A stretch of 13,654 nt of DNA, from NCBI GenBank assembly GCA_000406005.1, contig ASZN01000101.1, positions 1 through 13,654 of the forward strand, in the 5' to 3' direction. Both the position numbers and the translations under genes were made by a program. The DNA comes from Candidatus Poribacteria bacterium WGA-3G. GTDB taxonomy: Bacteria; Poribacteria; WGA-4E; WGA-3G. The notes under the pieces were generated by a model. That model had not been told where the DNA came from. It saw only the letters and a program-made list of their open reading frames with translations, and made no database searches. Positions 7,873-13,654 of the stretch are shown here, piece after piece; position 1 is the first letter of the stretch; the number at the start of each line of letters is the position of its first letter.

Positions 7873-8001
7873 TTATCAGTTATCAGTACGATTTTTCTGC
7901 GAAAAATCTTTCAGTATTCAGTCAAGAGACACTTTGTGGCAGTGACACGATTTGTTATGGTCGCAAGACATTAACTGACAACTGACAACTGACAACTGAC
8001 A
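7871..8001. repeat. Heptad-repeat inverted element between mutY and the aldo/keto reductase
   Basis: The left end carries AGTTATC twice (7871-7884) plus AGT. The right end carries four perfect copies of ACTGACA (7974-8001), whose reverse complement is TGTCAGT, the same AGTTRTC heptad in opposite orientation. Between them lies about 85 bp without coding capacity, including a perfect hairpin GATTTTTC-TGC-GAAAAATC (7890-7908). The layout is that of a miniature inverted-repeat element or heptad-type short tandem repeat. It fills exactly the space between the two convergent stop codons. The hairpin has no T-run, so terminator activity is uncertain. Confidence 0.7.
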
Positions 8002-8002
8002 A

Positions 8003-8953
8003 CTAATTTGACCCGAAGCGTGCTTCGTATTTTTCCCAGACCTCATCGGGGAGCGGAGTACTCGCAGCGCGGAGATTTGCCTCAAGCTGCTCGACGTTGA
8101 GACTCCCGATGTTGTTGCCTTGAATCCGTTCTTCTTTCAGACAGAACTGGAGTGCAAGTTGAAGCAAACTTATCTCTTCTTCAACGCACCATTCCCAAAT
8201 TGGGTATGCTGCTGCAACATCACCTTCTTTTTTCCAGCGTCCACGTTCAATTTCCGCATCGATATCGACACCTGTGAGGATACCACGCAGGATTGACCAA
8301 CCGTTCATCACACCGATGTCGGCTTCAGCAGCGGCGGGTAGAACCTCGTCAGCGGCGGTCTGGCGGATTAGGTTATAATCGTTGAAGCATAAAATGAGAT
8401 CGACATCGCCGGTTGCCATCGCCTTGAGGTGAAAATCGTGCTGACGCATCCCGTAACCGAGGTGATTCACGAGTCCGCGGGCTTTGCACTGGAGCAACCC
8501 GTCAAGCGTACCACCCTTTTCGAGCGTCGGATCAATTTCACCCGGATCGTGGATGAGCATACCGTCAAAGTAGTCTACATTGAGGAGTTCGAGTTGGTCT
8601 TCAAGGTCAGCGATCGCGCGTTCGGCGGAATAGTCGGGTCTGCCTTGCCCGTAGAACCCCCATTTTTCTGCAGAATGGCAGCAGAGTCTGCCAGTGATGA
8701 TGACATCCTCGCGCGGGATCTCCTTCATTGCCAATCCGAGTTTCCGCATCGAATCCCCGTAACAGCGGGCGCAATCGAAATGGTTCACACCGATAGATAT
8801 CGAGTGTTTGATGAGTGCGATAGCGTCTTCATCGGAAACGAAGCCGAAGTTGTTTCCGAACCCCTGCGTGCCGAACGGAATGACAGGAATGCTCAATTCC
8901 GTTCTTCCTAAGCGTCGTCTCGGAATTGTCGGTAAGTCTTGATTGGTTTCCAT
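8003..8953 (-). CDS. Aldo/keto reductase family protein
   Basis: A 316-residue protein of the NAD(P)H-dependent aldo/keto reductase superfamily (TIM barrel). Residues about 12-32 (RRRLGRTELSIPVIPFGTQGF) are the typical N-terminus. Active-site Asp60 and Tyr65 are seen in HFDCARCYGDS, and His135 in MLIHDP. The catalytic lysine normally found at the end of the ViitK strand is replaced: the strand reads VIITGRL, with Gly88 and Arg89. The late strand IQGNNIGSLNVEQLEANL (277-294) corresponds to the cofactor-binding IPG-type motif. The start is the ATG at 8953, preceded by GAGGA; a GTG at 8965 would add four residues and overlap that site. No signal peptide. The substrate is unknown; sugar or small-carbonyl reduction is typical. 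The TAG stop overlaps the end of the heptad-repeat element, and a second heptad element lies upstream of the gene. Confidence 0.85.
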   Translation of the reverse strand: METNQDLPTIPRRRLGRTELSIPVIPFGTQGFGNNFGFVSDEDAIALIKHSISIGVNHFDCARCYGDSMRKLGLAMKEIPREDVIITGRLCCHSAEKWGFYGQGRPDYSAERAIADLEDQLELLNVDYFDGMLIHDPGEIDPTLEKGGTLDGLLQCKARGLVNHLGYGMRQHDFHLKAMATGDVDLILCFNDYNLIRQTAADEVLPAAAEADIGVMNGWSILRGILTGVDIDAEIERGRWKKEGDVAAAYPIWEWCVEEEISLLQLALQFCLKEERIQGNNIGSLNVEQLEANLRAASTPLPDEVWEKYEARFGSN

Positions 8954-8984
8954 AAAATTCCTCACTATTAGTCATCAGAAGAAT

Positions 8985-9142
8985 AGTTATAAGTTGTTAG
9001 TTATAAGTTATAAGTCTGTTTTCTGATGCGGGGGCATCTCTTTGGAAACGTCGTTACCCAATGGAAGTCCCAACGGTTACCAAAAAATATTGAACAATCA
9101 TAAACTTCTTAACTAAAAACTTATAACTTATAATTTATAACT
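8985..9142. repeat. Second heptad-repeat inverted element, upstream of the aldo/keto reductase
   Basis: The left end has four 7-bp units in register: AGTTATA, AGTTGTT, AGTTATA, AGTTATA (8985-9012), then AGT. The right end has the inverse units CTTAACT, AAAAACT, TATAACT, TATAATT, TATAACT (9108-9142). The ~95-bp centre has no coding capacity but includes GATGC-GGGG-GCATC (9025-9038). The architecture matches the element at 7871-8001 with a diverged heptad, so both probably belong to one family. It lies between the reductase start and the DUF1080 stop. Read toward the reductase, the TATAACT units resemble -10 boxes, but I see no clear -35. Confidence 0.65.
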
Positions 9143-9151
9143 TTAATGACT

Positions 9152-9775
9152 TTAATACTGATCCGAGCCTTCAAGTGGCAGCGGGACTGCCCAGGCGTTC
9201 CGATATCTAACGTCATTACCGTGGTCTTGCAAACGGAGGGGTCCCGGCTCGGCAGCTGCACCCACGCTCCCGCCGGTTGAACCAGCGAGCTGCGCGTTAT
9301 TGATGATAACTAAGCCGTTCTGGATGACGGTTATACGCGGACCTTCAGTCATCTCGCCTGCATCGTTGAAACGTGGTGCGCGGAAGGTAATATCGTAAGA
9401 CTGCCATTCGAGGGGTGGTTTACAAGCGTTGACAAGCGGTGCGAACTGGTTGTAGATTGCGCCACAATCGCCTTTTCCCGGGACATCGATACCGTAGGAG
9501 TCCAAGACCTGAACTTCGTATCGACCTTGAAGGAATACGCCGCTGTTGCCTTTTGCCTGTCCGGAGGCTTCAGGCATATCTGGGCATCTGAATTCGATAT
9601 GCACGAAATGATCCGTGAAGGTTTCTTTGCTGATGATGTCGCCGGTGCGTGGAATAACGAGCATTGCGTCGCCTTCGACTTCCCAACCGGGTTCGCTGCC
9701 ATCAAGGCTCGTCCAGTTGCTGAGGTCTGTGCCATCAAAAAGAACAACTGCGGATTCTGGTGGTGTTTGTGTCAT
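9152..9775 (-). CDS. DUF1080 / 3-keto-disaccharide hydrolase-like protein
   Basis: A 207-residue single-domain protein with a concanavalin-like fold. Family landmarks: LFDGTDLSNW (12-21), WEVEGDAMLV (31-40), HIEFRCP (59-65), GNSGVFLQGRYEVQVLDSYG (76-95), GAIYNQFAPLVNACKPP (105-121), EWQSYDITFRAPRF (123-136) and PLRLQDHGNDVRYRNAW (179-195). Members of this family act on glycosides; some cleave 3-keto sugars formed by a separate dehydrogenase, which is not encoded here. Unlike many relatives it has no signal peptide, starting directly with MTQTPPE, so it is probably cytoplasmic. The ATG at 9775 follows AAAGGA at good spacing. The adjacent reductase on the same strand might share its pathway, but the two are separated by a repeat element. 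Confidence 0.85.
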   Translation of the reverse strand: MTQTPPESAVVLFDGTDLSNWTSLDGSEPGWEVEGDAMLVIPRTGDIISKETFTDHFVHIEFRCPDMPEASGQAKGNSGVFLQGRYEVQVLDSYGIDVPGKGDCGAIYNQFAPLVNACKPPLEWQSYDITFRAPRFNDAGEMTEGPRITVIQNGLVIINNAQLAGSTGGSVGAAAEPGPLRLQDHGNDVRYRNAWAVPLPLEGSDQY

Positions 9776-9822
9776 GAGTTTTCCTTTCGCATGTTATGCG
9801 TTGAAAATAACGATTTTCTATT

Positions 9823-9851
9823 ATTTTGGAAGAAAATCACTTTTTTGTCAA
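9823..9851 (-). promoter_or_regulatory. Tentative promoter for the DUF1080 gene
   Basis: On the minus strand a consensus TTGACA (9851-9846) is followed after 17 bp by CAAAAT (9828-9823), a weak -10. A second TTGACA lies at 9869-9864, exactly 18 bp further upstream, so the repeated hexamer may instead be a regulator site. Confidence 0.3.
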
Positions 9852-9896
9852 GAGATTATTGGTTGTCAAATTTCAGTGGTACCGACATCCGCTTTT

Positions 9897-9925
9897 TTGA
9901 CTTTTTTTTTTTTATATGTTATTAT
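9897..9925 (+). promoter_or_regulatory. Promoter for the Uma2-sulfatase-PhyH operon, with a T12 tract in the spacer
   Basis: TTGACT (9897-9902) is followed after 17 bp by TATTAT (9920-9925), preceded by TG (9917-9918), giving an extended -10. The start point would be near 9932, about 58 bases before the ATG at 9990. A run of twelve T (9902-9913) fills most of the spacer, so slippage would change the -35/-10 distance. Confidence 0.5.
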
Positions 9926-9989
9926 TTTTCAATGGCAGACTAAATAGCTCTAAATCTTTTACACTTCTTACTGAAAAGGAGATATACCG

Positions 9990-10781
9990 ATGGCGAGGCA
10001 TGCAAAAGAGAATCATATCCCTTCTGCCCCTACAGACGCGTCGATATTTTACCCTGAAGAGGATGGTAAACCGATGGCAGCAAGTGACAAGCACAGAGAA
10101 CGATTGATACGGACCTTGCACACTCTTGCGGCATATTTCAAAGAAAAAGATCCAGCAGCCTATGTTTCTGGAGATATACTGATGTATTATGTGGAGGGCA
10201 ACCCTCGGCGGGTGGTTTCACCGGATGTGCTTGTCACCTTCGGAATCGGTCAGAAGCCCCGGCGGACGTATAAAGTCTGGGAGGCGGGGAAGGTGCCTGA
10301 TTTCGTAATGGAGTTTTCAAGCAAAAGCACATATCGCAACGATTTAGCGGAGAAGCTGGAGCTTTACGCTGCGTTAGGAATACCGAACTATTTCCTATAT
10401 GATGCAGATGGATTGTATTTACCGTCTCCGTTGATGGGTTTTAGGAGGGTTGATGGTCTCTACGTTCCGATTTCACCGGGTGTAGAGGGTCGTTTACACG
10501 CGCCTGCTTTAGGTTTGGATTTCCACGCGAGTGATACAGGTTTAAATATCTATGATCCTGTTACGGGTGAATGGCTTCGGACACCTGTGGAGGCAGCGTT
10601 AGCGCGCGCGGAAGAGGAAGGCATCGCACGACGGACAGAAACTGCGCGCGCGGAACGGGAAGCCATCGCACGACGGACAGAAACTGCGCGCGCGGAACGG
10701 GAAGCCATCGCACGACAGGCGGCAGAAGCGGAAGTCGTACGGCTCCAAGAGGAACTCGCACGCTTACAAACAAAAAAATAA
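9990..10781 (+). CDS. Uma2-family (DUF820) PD-(D/E)XK nuclease-like protein with a coiled-coil tail
   Basis: A 263-residue protein. Residues about 30-185 match the Uma2 fold: SPDVLVTFG with Asp79 (77-85), PDFVMEFSSKST with Glu108 (103-114), then DLAEKLELYAALGIPNYFLYD (118-138), the helix and strand that follow the active site. Asp79, Glu108 and a nearby lysine (Lys112 or Lys122) are the candidate PD-(D/E)XK residues. Family members occur in many copies in some genomes; their biological role is unsettled. Residues about 198-263 form a highly charged Ala/Arg/Glu helix, probably a coiled coil, encoded in part by a perfect 42-bp tandem duplication. The ATG at 9990 has an excellent AAGGAG site 8 bases upstream. 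It is the first gene of a probable operon with the sulfatase (41-bp gap) and the PhyH gene. Confidence 0.85.
   Translation: MARHAKENHIPSAPTDASIFYPEEDGKPMAASDKHRERLIRTLHTLAAYFKEKDPAAYVSGDILMYYVEGNPRRVVSPDVLVTFGIGQKPRRTYKVWEAGKVPDFVMEFSSKSTYRNDLAEKLELYAALGIPNYFLYDADGLYLPSPLMGFRRVDGLYVPISPGVEGRLHAPALGLDFHASDTGLNIYDPVTGEWLRTPVEAALARAEEEGIARRTETARAEREAIARRTETARAEREAIARQAAEAEVVRLQEELARLQTKK
10622..10716 (+). repeat. 42-bp in-frame tandem repeat in the Uma2 tail
   Basis: Two exact 42-bp units (10622-10663 and 10664-10705) are followed by an 11-base partial third copy (10706-10716). Each encodes 14 residues, two coiled-coil heptads, of the type ARRTETARAEREAI. A diverged copy precedes them (GCGCGCGCGGAAGAGGAAG from about 10603). 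The units are identical at the DNA level, which suggests a recent duplication. Confidence 0.9.
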
Positions 10782-10822
10782 AAGGAAATAGGTAGGCTTG
10801 TTGCCGAATACTATCATAACGT

Positions 10823-12274
10823 ATGCAAGATCCCAATCTGTTATATATCCATTCCGATCAACACAATCCTTATGTGACCGGTTGTTACGGCGATCGGTTG
10901 GTACAGACACCTAACCTTGATAAACTTGCCGCCGAAGGCGTGGTGTTTGAGAATGTCTATTGCCCCTCACCCATCTGTGTGCCGTCCCGGATGTCAATGC
11001 TGAGCGGTCGCTATCCGTACGAGAACGCCGTGTGGACGAACAGCCATATCCTCGATTCTGGGATACCGACACTTGCGCACGCCATGGGTGCAGCGGGGTA
11101 TCAACCGGTGCTTATCGGACGGATGCATGCACTCGGACCGGATCAGTTGCACGGGTATGCCGAACGCCTCGTCGGCGATCACGGACCGAACTATCACGGT
11201 GGAGGCGGTGTCGATCACGGCGAACTCTCTGGGACAGCGGGACCGGCGCGTGTGAGCCTCGAAAAATCGGGCGCGGGACAGAGCGCGTATCAAGTTCACG
11301 ATGAAGATGTGACAACAGCGACCGTCGATTATCTCAACCGGCTCGGTGTTCAGAAACGGGCAGGACTTTTGGATACGCCGTTTTCTATCTCCGTCGGGTT
11401 CATGTTACCACACCAGCCTTTCGTCGCACGTCAGGAGGATTATCAACTGTATGACGGACAGATGACGATGCCGGAAAACCCTGAACCGTTTTCAGAGGCG
11501 TTGCATCCCCATTTCCAGTCGTGGCGTGAGAAGTGTGGTATTGTTGAAGTCTCCGACACTGAGATTCTCCGCGCACGCACGGCGTATTGGGCACTCGTCA
11601 CACGGATGGATGTAATGATTGGGCAGATATTAACGGCACTCCGAGAGAACGGGTTAGACAAGAACACGCTCATCCTTTATAGTTCGGACCACGGCGAACA
11701 GGTCGGCGAACACGGACTCTGGTGGAAGCAGACCTTCTATGAGCATTCAGTGAAGGTACCAGCGATTATGTCGTGGCGCGGCACGTTACCGGAAGGCGTG
11801 CGGTGCGATCGCGTCGTCAGCGCGTTGGACCTGAATGCGACGATGCTCGATGCGATCGATGCCCCGGCACTGCCACATTCTCGTGGACGAAGCACGCTGC
11901 CCCTGCTCCGGGGTGAGGACGCAGCATGGGAGGACATCGCTTTCTCGGAGTATTGTACCGATGACGGTTGCTATCACCGGATGGTTCGCCATGGTGAGTG
12001 GAAATTGAACTACTATCACGGGCAGCCCCCGCAGCTTTTTAATTTGGCGGAAGACCCGAACGAATTGCACAACCGCGCAGCCGACACGGCATGCGGGGAC
12101 ATCTTGGCAGAATTGACAGAGAAGGTGTTAGACGGTTGGAACCCAGAACGGATCGCAGCACAGATGACAGCGAAGCGTGCGGATACACAACTCCTCGGTA
12201 GATGGGGACGGAATACACAACCCGCGGATCAGTACCGTTGGAACTTACTACCAGAAATGGATTATTTGGATTGA
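10823..12274 (+). CDS. Cys-type (type I) sulfatase, formylglycine-dependent
   Basis: A 483-residue arylsulfatase-family enzyme that hydrolyses sulfate esters. Asp12-Gln13 near the N-terminus would bind the metal. Cys52 begins the signature CVPSR (52-56), followed by MSMLSGR (57-63); this Cys must be converted to formylglycine for activity. Further likely active-site positions are H102 in GRMHALG (where the usual Lys is Arg100), His197 in LPHQPF, Asp289-His290 in SSDHGEQVGEHG, and Lys302. Length is normal for the family. It has no signal peptide, beginning directly in the first fold strand, so it is probably cytoplasmic; choline sulfatase-like enzymes are one such group, but the substrate is not evident. 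No Shine-Dalgarno site lies within about 15 bases of the ATG (an AGGAAAT is about 35 bases upstream), so translation may depend on the preceding gene. The PhyH gene follows after 38 bp. Confidence 0.92.
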   Translation: MQDPNLLYIHSDQHNPYVTGCYGDRLVQTPNLDKLAAEGVVFENVYCPSPICVPSRMSMLSGRYPYENAVWTNSHILDSGIPTLAHAMGAAGYQPVLIGRMHALGPDQLHGYAERLVGDHGPNYHGGGGVDHGELSGTAGPARVSLEKSGAGQSAYQVHDEDVTTATVDYLNRLGVQKRAGLLDTPFSISVGFMLPHQPFVARQEDYQLYDGQMTMPENPEPFSEALHPHFQSWREKCGIVEVSDTEILRARTAYWALVTRMDVMIGQILTALRENGLDKNTLILYSSDHGEQVGEHGLWWKQTFYEHSVKVPAIMSWRGTLPEGVRCDRVVSALDLNATMLDAIDAPALPHSRGRSTLPLLRGEDAAWEDIAFSEYCTDDGCYHRMVRHGEWKLNYYHGQPPQLFNLAEDPNELHNRAADTACGDILAELTEKVLDGWNPERIAAQMTAKRADTQLLGRWGRNTQPADQYRWNLLPEMDYLD

Positions 12275-12312
12275 ATTTTGATATAAGCTTTCACATAAGA
12301 GGAGAGAACAAC

Positions 12313-13176
12313 ATGGCGAACAGTCCAATACTCAAGGGTGAGCGTTTTAGTGAAGAAAAAACAAAGCAAATTGCCGATCAATTCTTCCGTGATGGGTTCG
12401 TCCATATTCCTGGGGTGTTAACAGATGCTGAGGTGAGCGCCCTACGAGATAAGTCGGACGCACTTTTCGCGGATCCGGAACTTATGGAGCAGACGAATCC
12501 AGACCTCGCAGATGTTAGATATATCCAGATGGGTGCGCACGCTGAATCGGGTGAGGCGCTGCCCTTCATTTTACGGAATACGATCGAACTGGATTCCATC
12601 TTCCGAGATATGCTCCTCCGTGAGCCGATTCTAAGTTTGGCGGAGGCGATTGTCGGTGAGAACTGCAAGTTCTGTGGTCAGAATGTGCTACGGAATCTAC
12701 CGGGACTCTCGATCGATAGGTGGCATGTGGACGGTTCGGTGCATTTCCCCGTTACTGAGGAGATGCCACGCCACGATCCGCGACTGCGGATGCCTGTGAT
12801 GTGGTTTACTGTCCAGATGGCATTGAACGATATTGGGACACTTGAGGAGGGCCCGACGCAGTATGTGCGCGGCAGCCACTACTCCGGCAGGCATCCGAAC
12901 GATCAAGACAATCCTGAGTTTGAAGGCAACAAACCGGTCTCTATTTTCTGTAAGGCGGGGGACATTTATCTGCAGGATCCGCAGTGTTGGCACCGTGGCG
13001 CGCCAAACTTGTCTAACAAGACGCGTTATATTATACAATCGCAGTATGCGGCGTATTGGGCGTATTGGCGGTTTAGTTTGTGCAATGGTGTACCTGTGCC
13101 TGAAGAGGTTCTGCAAGATGCGGATGATCGGTTGATGAGCCTCTTAGGACGACCCCGTGTGAGTGACTTGAATTAG
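12313..13176 (+). CDS. Phytanoyl-CoA dioxygenase (PhyH) family protein
   Basis: A 287-residue Fe(II)/2-oxoglutarate-dependent oxygenase. The iron-binding triad is visible: His138 and Asp140 in RWHVDG, and His227 in QCWHRGAPN. Arg238 in NKTRYII would bind the 2-oxoglutarate carboxylate. Other family features are FFRDGFVHIPGVLTDAEV (24-41) and EEGPTQYVRGSHYSG (178-192). Such enzymes hydroxylate small molecules; the substrate cannot be read from the sequence. The ATG at 12313 is preceded by AGAGGAGAG, which decides the start; a longer reading from 12202 would overlap the sulfatase by 73 bases. It lies 38 bp after the sulfatase, so the two are probably co-transcribed. It might prepare or process a product of the same sulfated compound. 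No terminator is evident, and a non-coding repeat element begins 30 bp after the stop. Confidence 0.92.
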   Translation: MANSPILKGERFSEEKTKQIADQFFRDGFVHIPGVLTDAEVSALRDKSDALFADPELMEQTNPDLADVRYIQMGAHAESGEALPFILRNTIELDSIFRDMLLREPILSLAEAIVGENCKFCGQNVLRNLPGLSIDRWHVDGSVHFPVTEEMPRHDPRLRMPVMWFTVQMALNDIGTLEEGPTQYVRGSHYSGRHPNDQDNPEFEGNKPVSIFCKAGDIYLQDPQCWHRGAPNLSNKTRYIIQSQYAAYWAYWRFSLCNGVPVPEEVLQDADDRLMSLLGRPRVSDLN

Positions 13177-13189
13177 TCGCCTAAAACAA

Positions 13190-13453
13190 ACTTCATACCG
13201 TTAGTACCGTAGGTTGGGTTGAACGGGACTGGAAAGGCAAATGTGTGGGTTCCAAGGACCATCAAATCCAATAGGTCATCAGATACATTCAAGAACGCAG
13301 TGAAACCCAACTTCAGACCGTTAGCAGCTGGGGCAGCACAAAAACGTTGGGTTTCACTCGGTTTCTGGTCAATGTGGCATATATGGAAAAATTCGATACT
13401 CCTCTTGCTTTTCAGGGTTTTGATGGCATCCGTTCAACCCAACCTACGGGACT
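13190..13453. repeat. Non-coding element with 20-bp perfect terminal inverted repeats (MITE-like)
   Basis: CCGTAGGTTGGGTTGAACGG (13207-13226) is exactly the reverse complement of 13430-13449. The match extends outward with one mismatch to 24 bp (13203-13453). Inside is a second inverted repeat of 13 bp, AGTGAAACCCAAC (13299-13311) with its complement at 13346-13358. The 17-base ACTTCATACCGTTAGTA (13190-13206) recurs with two mismatches at 13310-13326, so the outer and inner units look related. An 85-codon open frame inside (13219-13476) crosses the right repeat and has no family features. No transposase is present. Confidence 0.75.
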
Positions 13454-13654
13454 TCTGTTCAACCTATCGTATGTAACTCCGTTGTAAACTTTTTTCTCAA
13501 TTGACTGTTTAAGTTATCACATAAAGCGTTTTGAGATAATTATAGTAGATCCCGTAATTCAATACCTTTGCCAAATTATCCGGGTCTGATTTGATTTGAA
13601 GTGTAATGAATAGCCCCGATAGACGCGAGATGTTCAGCGATGTTGTCAATAACA
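13454..13654. other. Unassigned sequence to the window edge, possible partial gene
   Basis: I find no complete gene here. Two incompatible partial readings exist near the edge. On the plus strand an ATG at 13606 opens MNSPDRREMFSDVVNN, running off the window without a strong ribosome site. On the minus strand a frame entering at 13653 reads VIDNIAEHLASIGAIHYTS and stops at 13576, which could be the end of a gene. Neither is identifiable. The A/T-rich stretch at 13477-13550 shows no clear promoter or terminator. Confidence 0.25.

Noticed and set aside
7890..7908. The hairpin GATTTTTC-TGC-GAAAAATC as a bidirectional terminator for the convergent mutY and reductase genes.
   Set aside because: The stem is A/T-rich and no T-run follows on either strand. 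It is more simply an internal palindrome of the heptad element.
7871..8001. The short direct repeats as a CRISPR array.
   Set aside because: Units are 7 bp and contiguous, with no unique spacers and no cas genes.
9971..9993. The leader AAGGAGATATACC followed by GATGG closely resembles the ribosome site of common T7 expression vectors, suggesting vector contamination.
   Set aside because: The similarity covers only the ribosome site. The sequence upstream is an A/T-rich natural promoter without T7 promoter or lac operator, and the downstream gene fits its neighbours.
13219..13476. An 85-codon open frame after the PhyH gene.
   Set aside because: It lies inside the inverted-repeat element, crosses the right terminal repeat, has no ribosome site and shows no family features.

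Overview
This window reads as chromosomal DNA of an uncultured, probably marine or sponge-associated bacterium. The mix of a type I sulfatase, a phytanoyl-CoA dioxygenase-like (PhyH) oxygenase, a DUF1080 protein, an aldo/keto reductase, an FGE/SUMF1-fold protein, a Uma2-type nuclease and HEAT-repeat lipoproteins, with frequent short inverted-repeat elements containing a GGTTGGG core, resembles what I know of Candidatus Poribacteria. Planctomycetota or related lineages are alternatives. This is an inference from gene content; no rRNA or phylogenetic marker is present.

Layout. (1) 94-5738, minus strand: a Ski2-like DExH RNA helicase with a DSHCT C-terminus is transcribed first, then a GNAT acetyltransferase behind its own promoter, then two HEAT-repeat lipoproteins, the last with PDZ-like domains. 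(2) 5739-5950 is a divergent promoter region, with a good promoter facing each way. (3) 5951-7872, plus strand: an FGE/SUMF1-fold protein lacking the catalytic cysteine pair, then mutY, separated by a perfect 14-bp-arm palindrome. (4) 7871-9142: an aldo/keto reductase (minus strand) sits between two elements built of 7-bp repeats with AGTTATM-type ends; the first forms part of the stop codons of both mutY and the reductase. (5) 9152-9775, minus strand: a DUF1080 sugar-active protein. (6) 9990-13176, plus strand: a probable three-gene operon of a Uma2-family nuclease with an expanded coiled-coil tail, a Cys-type sulfatase and a PhyH-type Fe(II)/2-oxoglutarate dioxygenase. (7) 13177-13654 has no complete gene; it holds a ~250-bp non-coding element with 20-bp perfect terminal inverted repeats, then unassigned sequence that may contain the edge of another gene.

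Functional picture. MutY repairs 8-oxoG:A mispairs. The helicase probably acts on structured RNA. The lipoprotein pair looks like a cell-envelope scaffold or quality-control module. The sulfatase, DUF1080 protein, reductase and dioxygenase fit a lifestyle of degrading or modifying sulfated or oxidised organic compounds, but none shows a substrate in the sequence. I see no CRISPR array, tRNA, rRNA, transposase or prophage. The most unusual content is the repeat layer: at least four distinct non-coding inverted-repeat elements lie against gene ends, with no mobility gene in the window.
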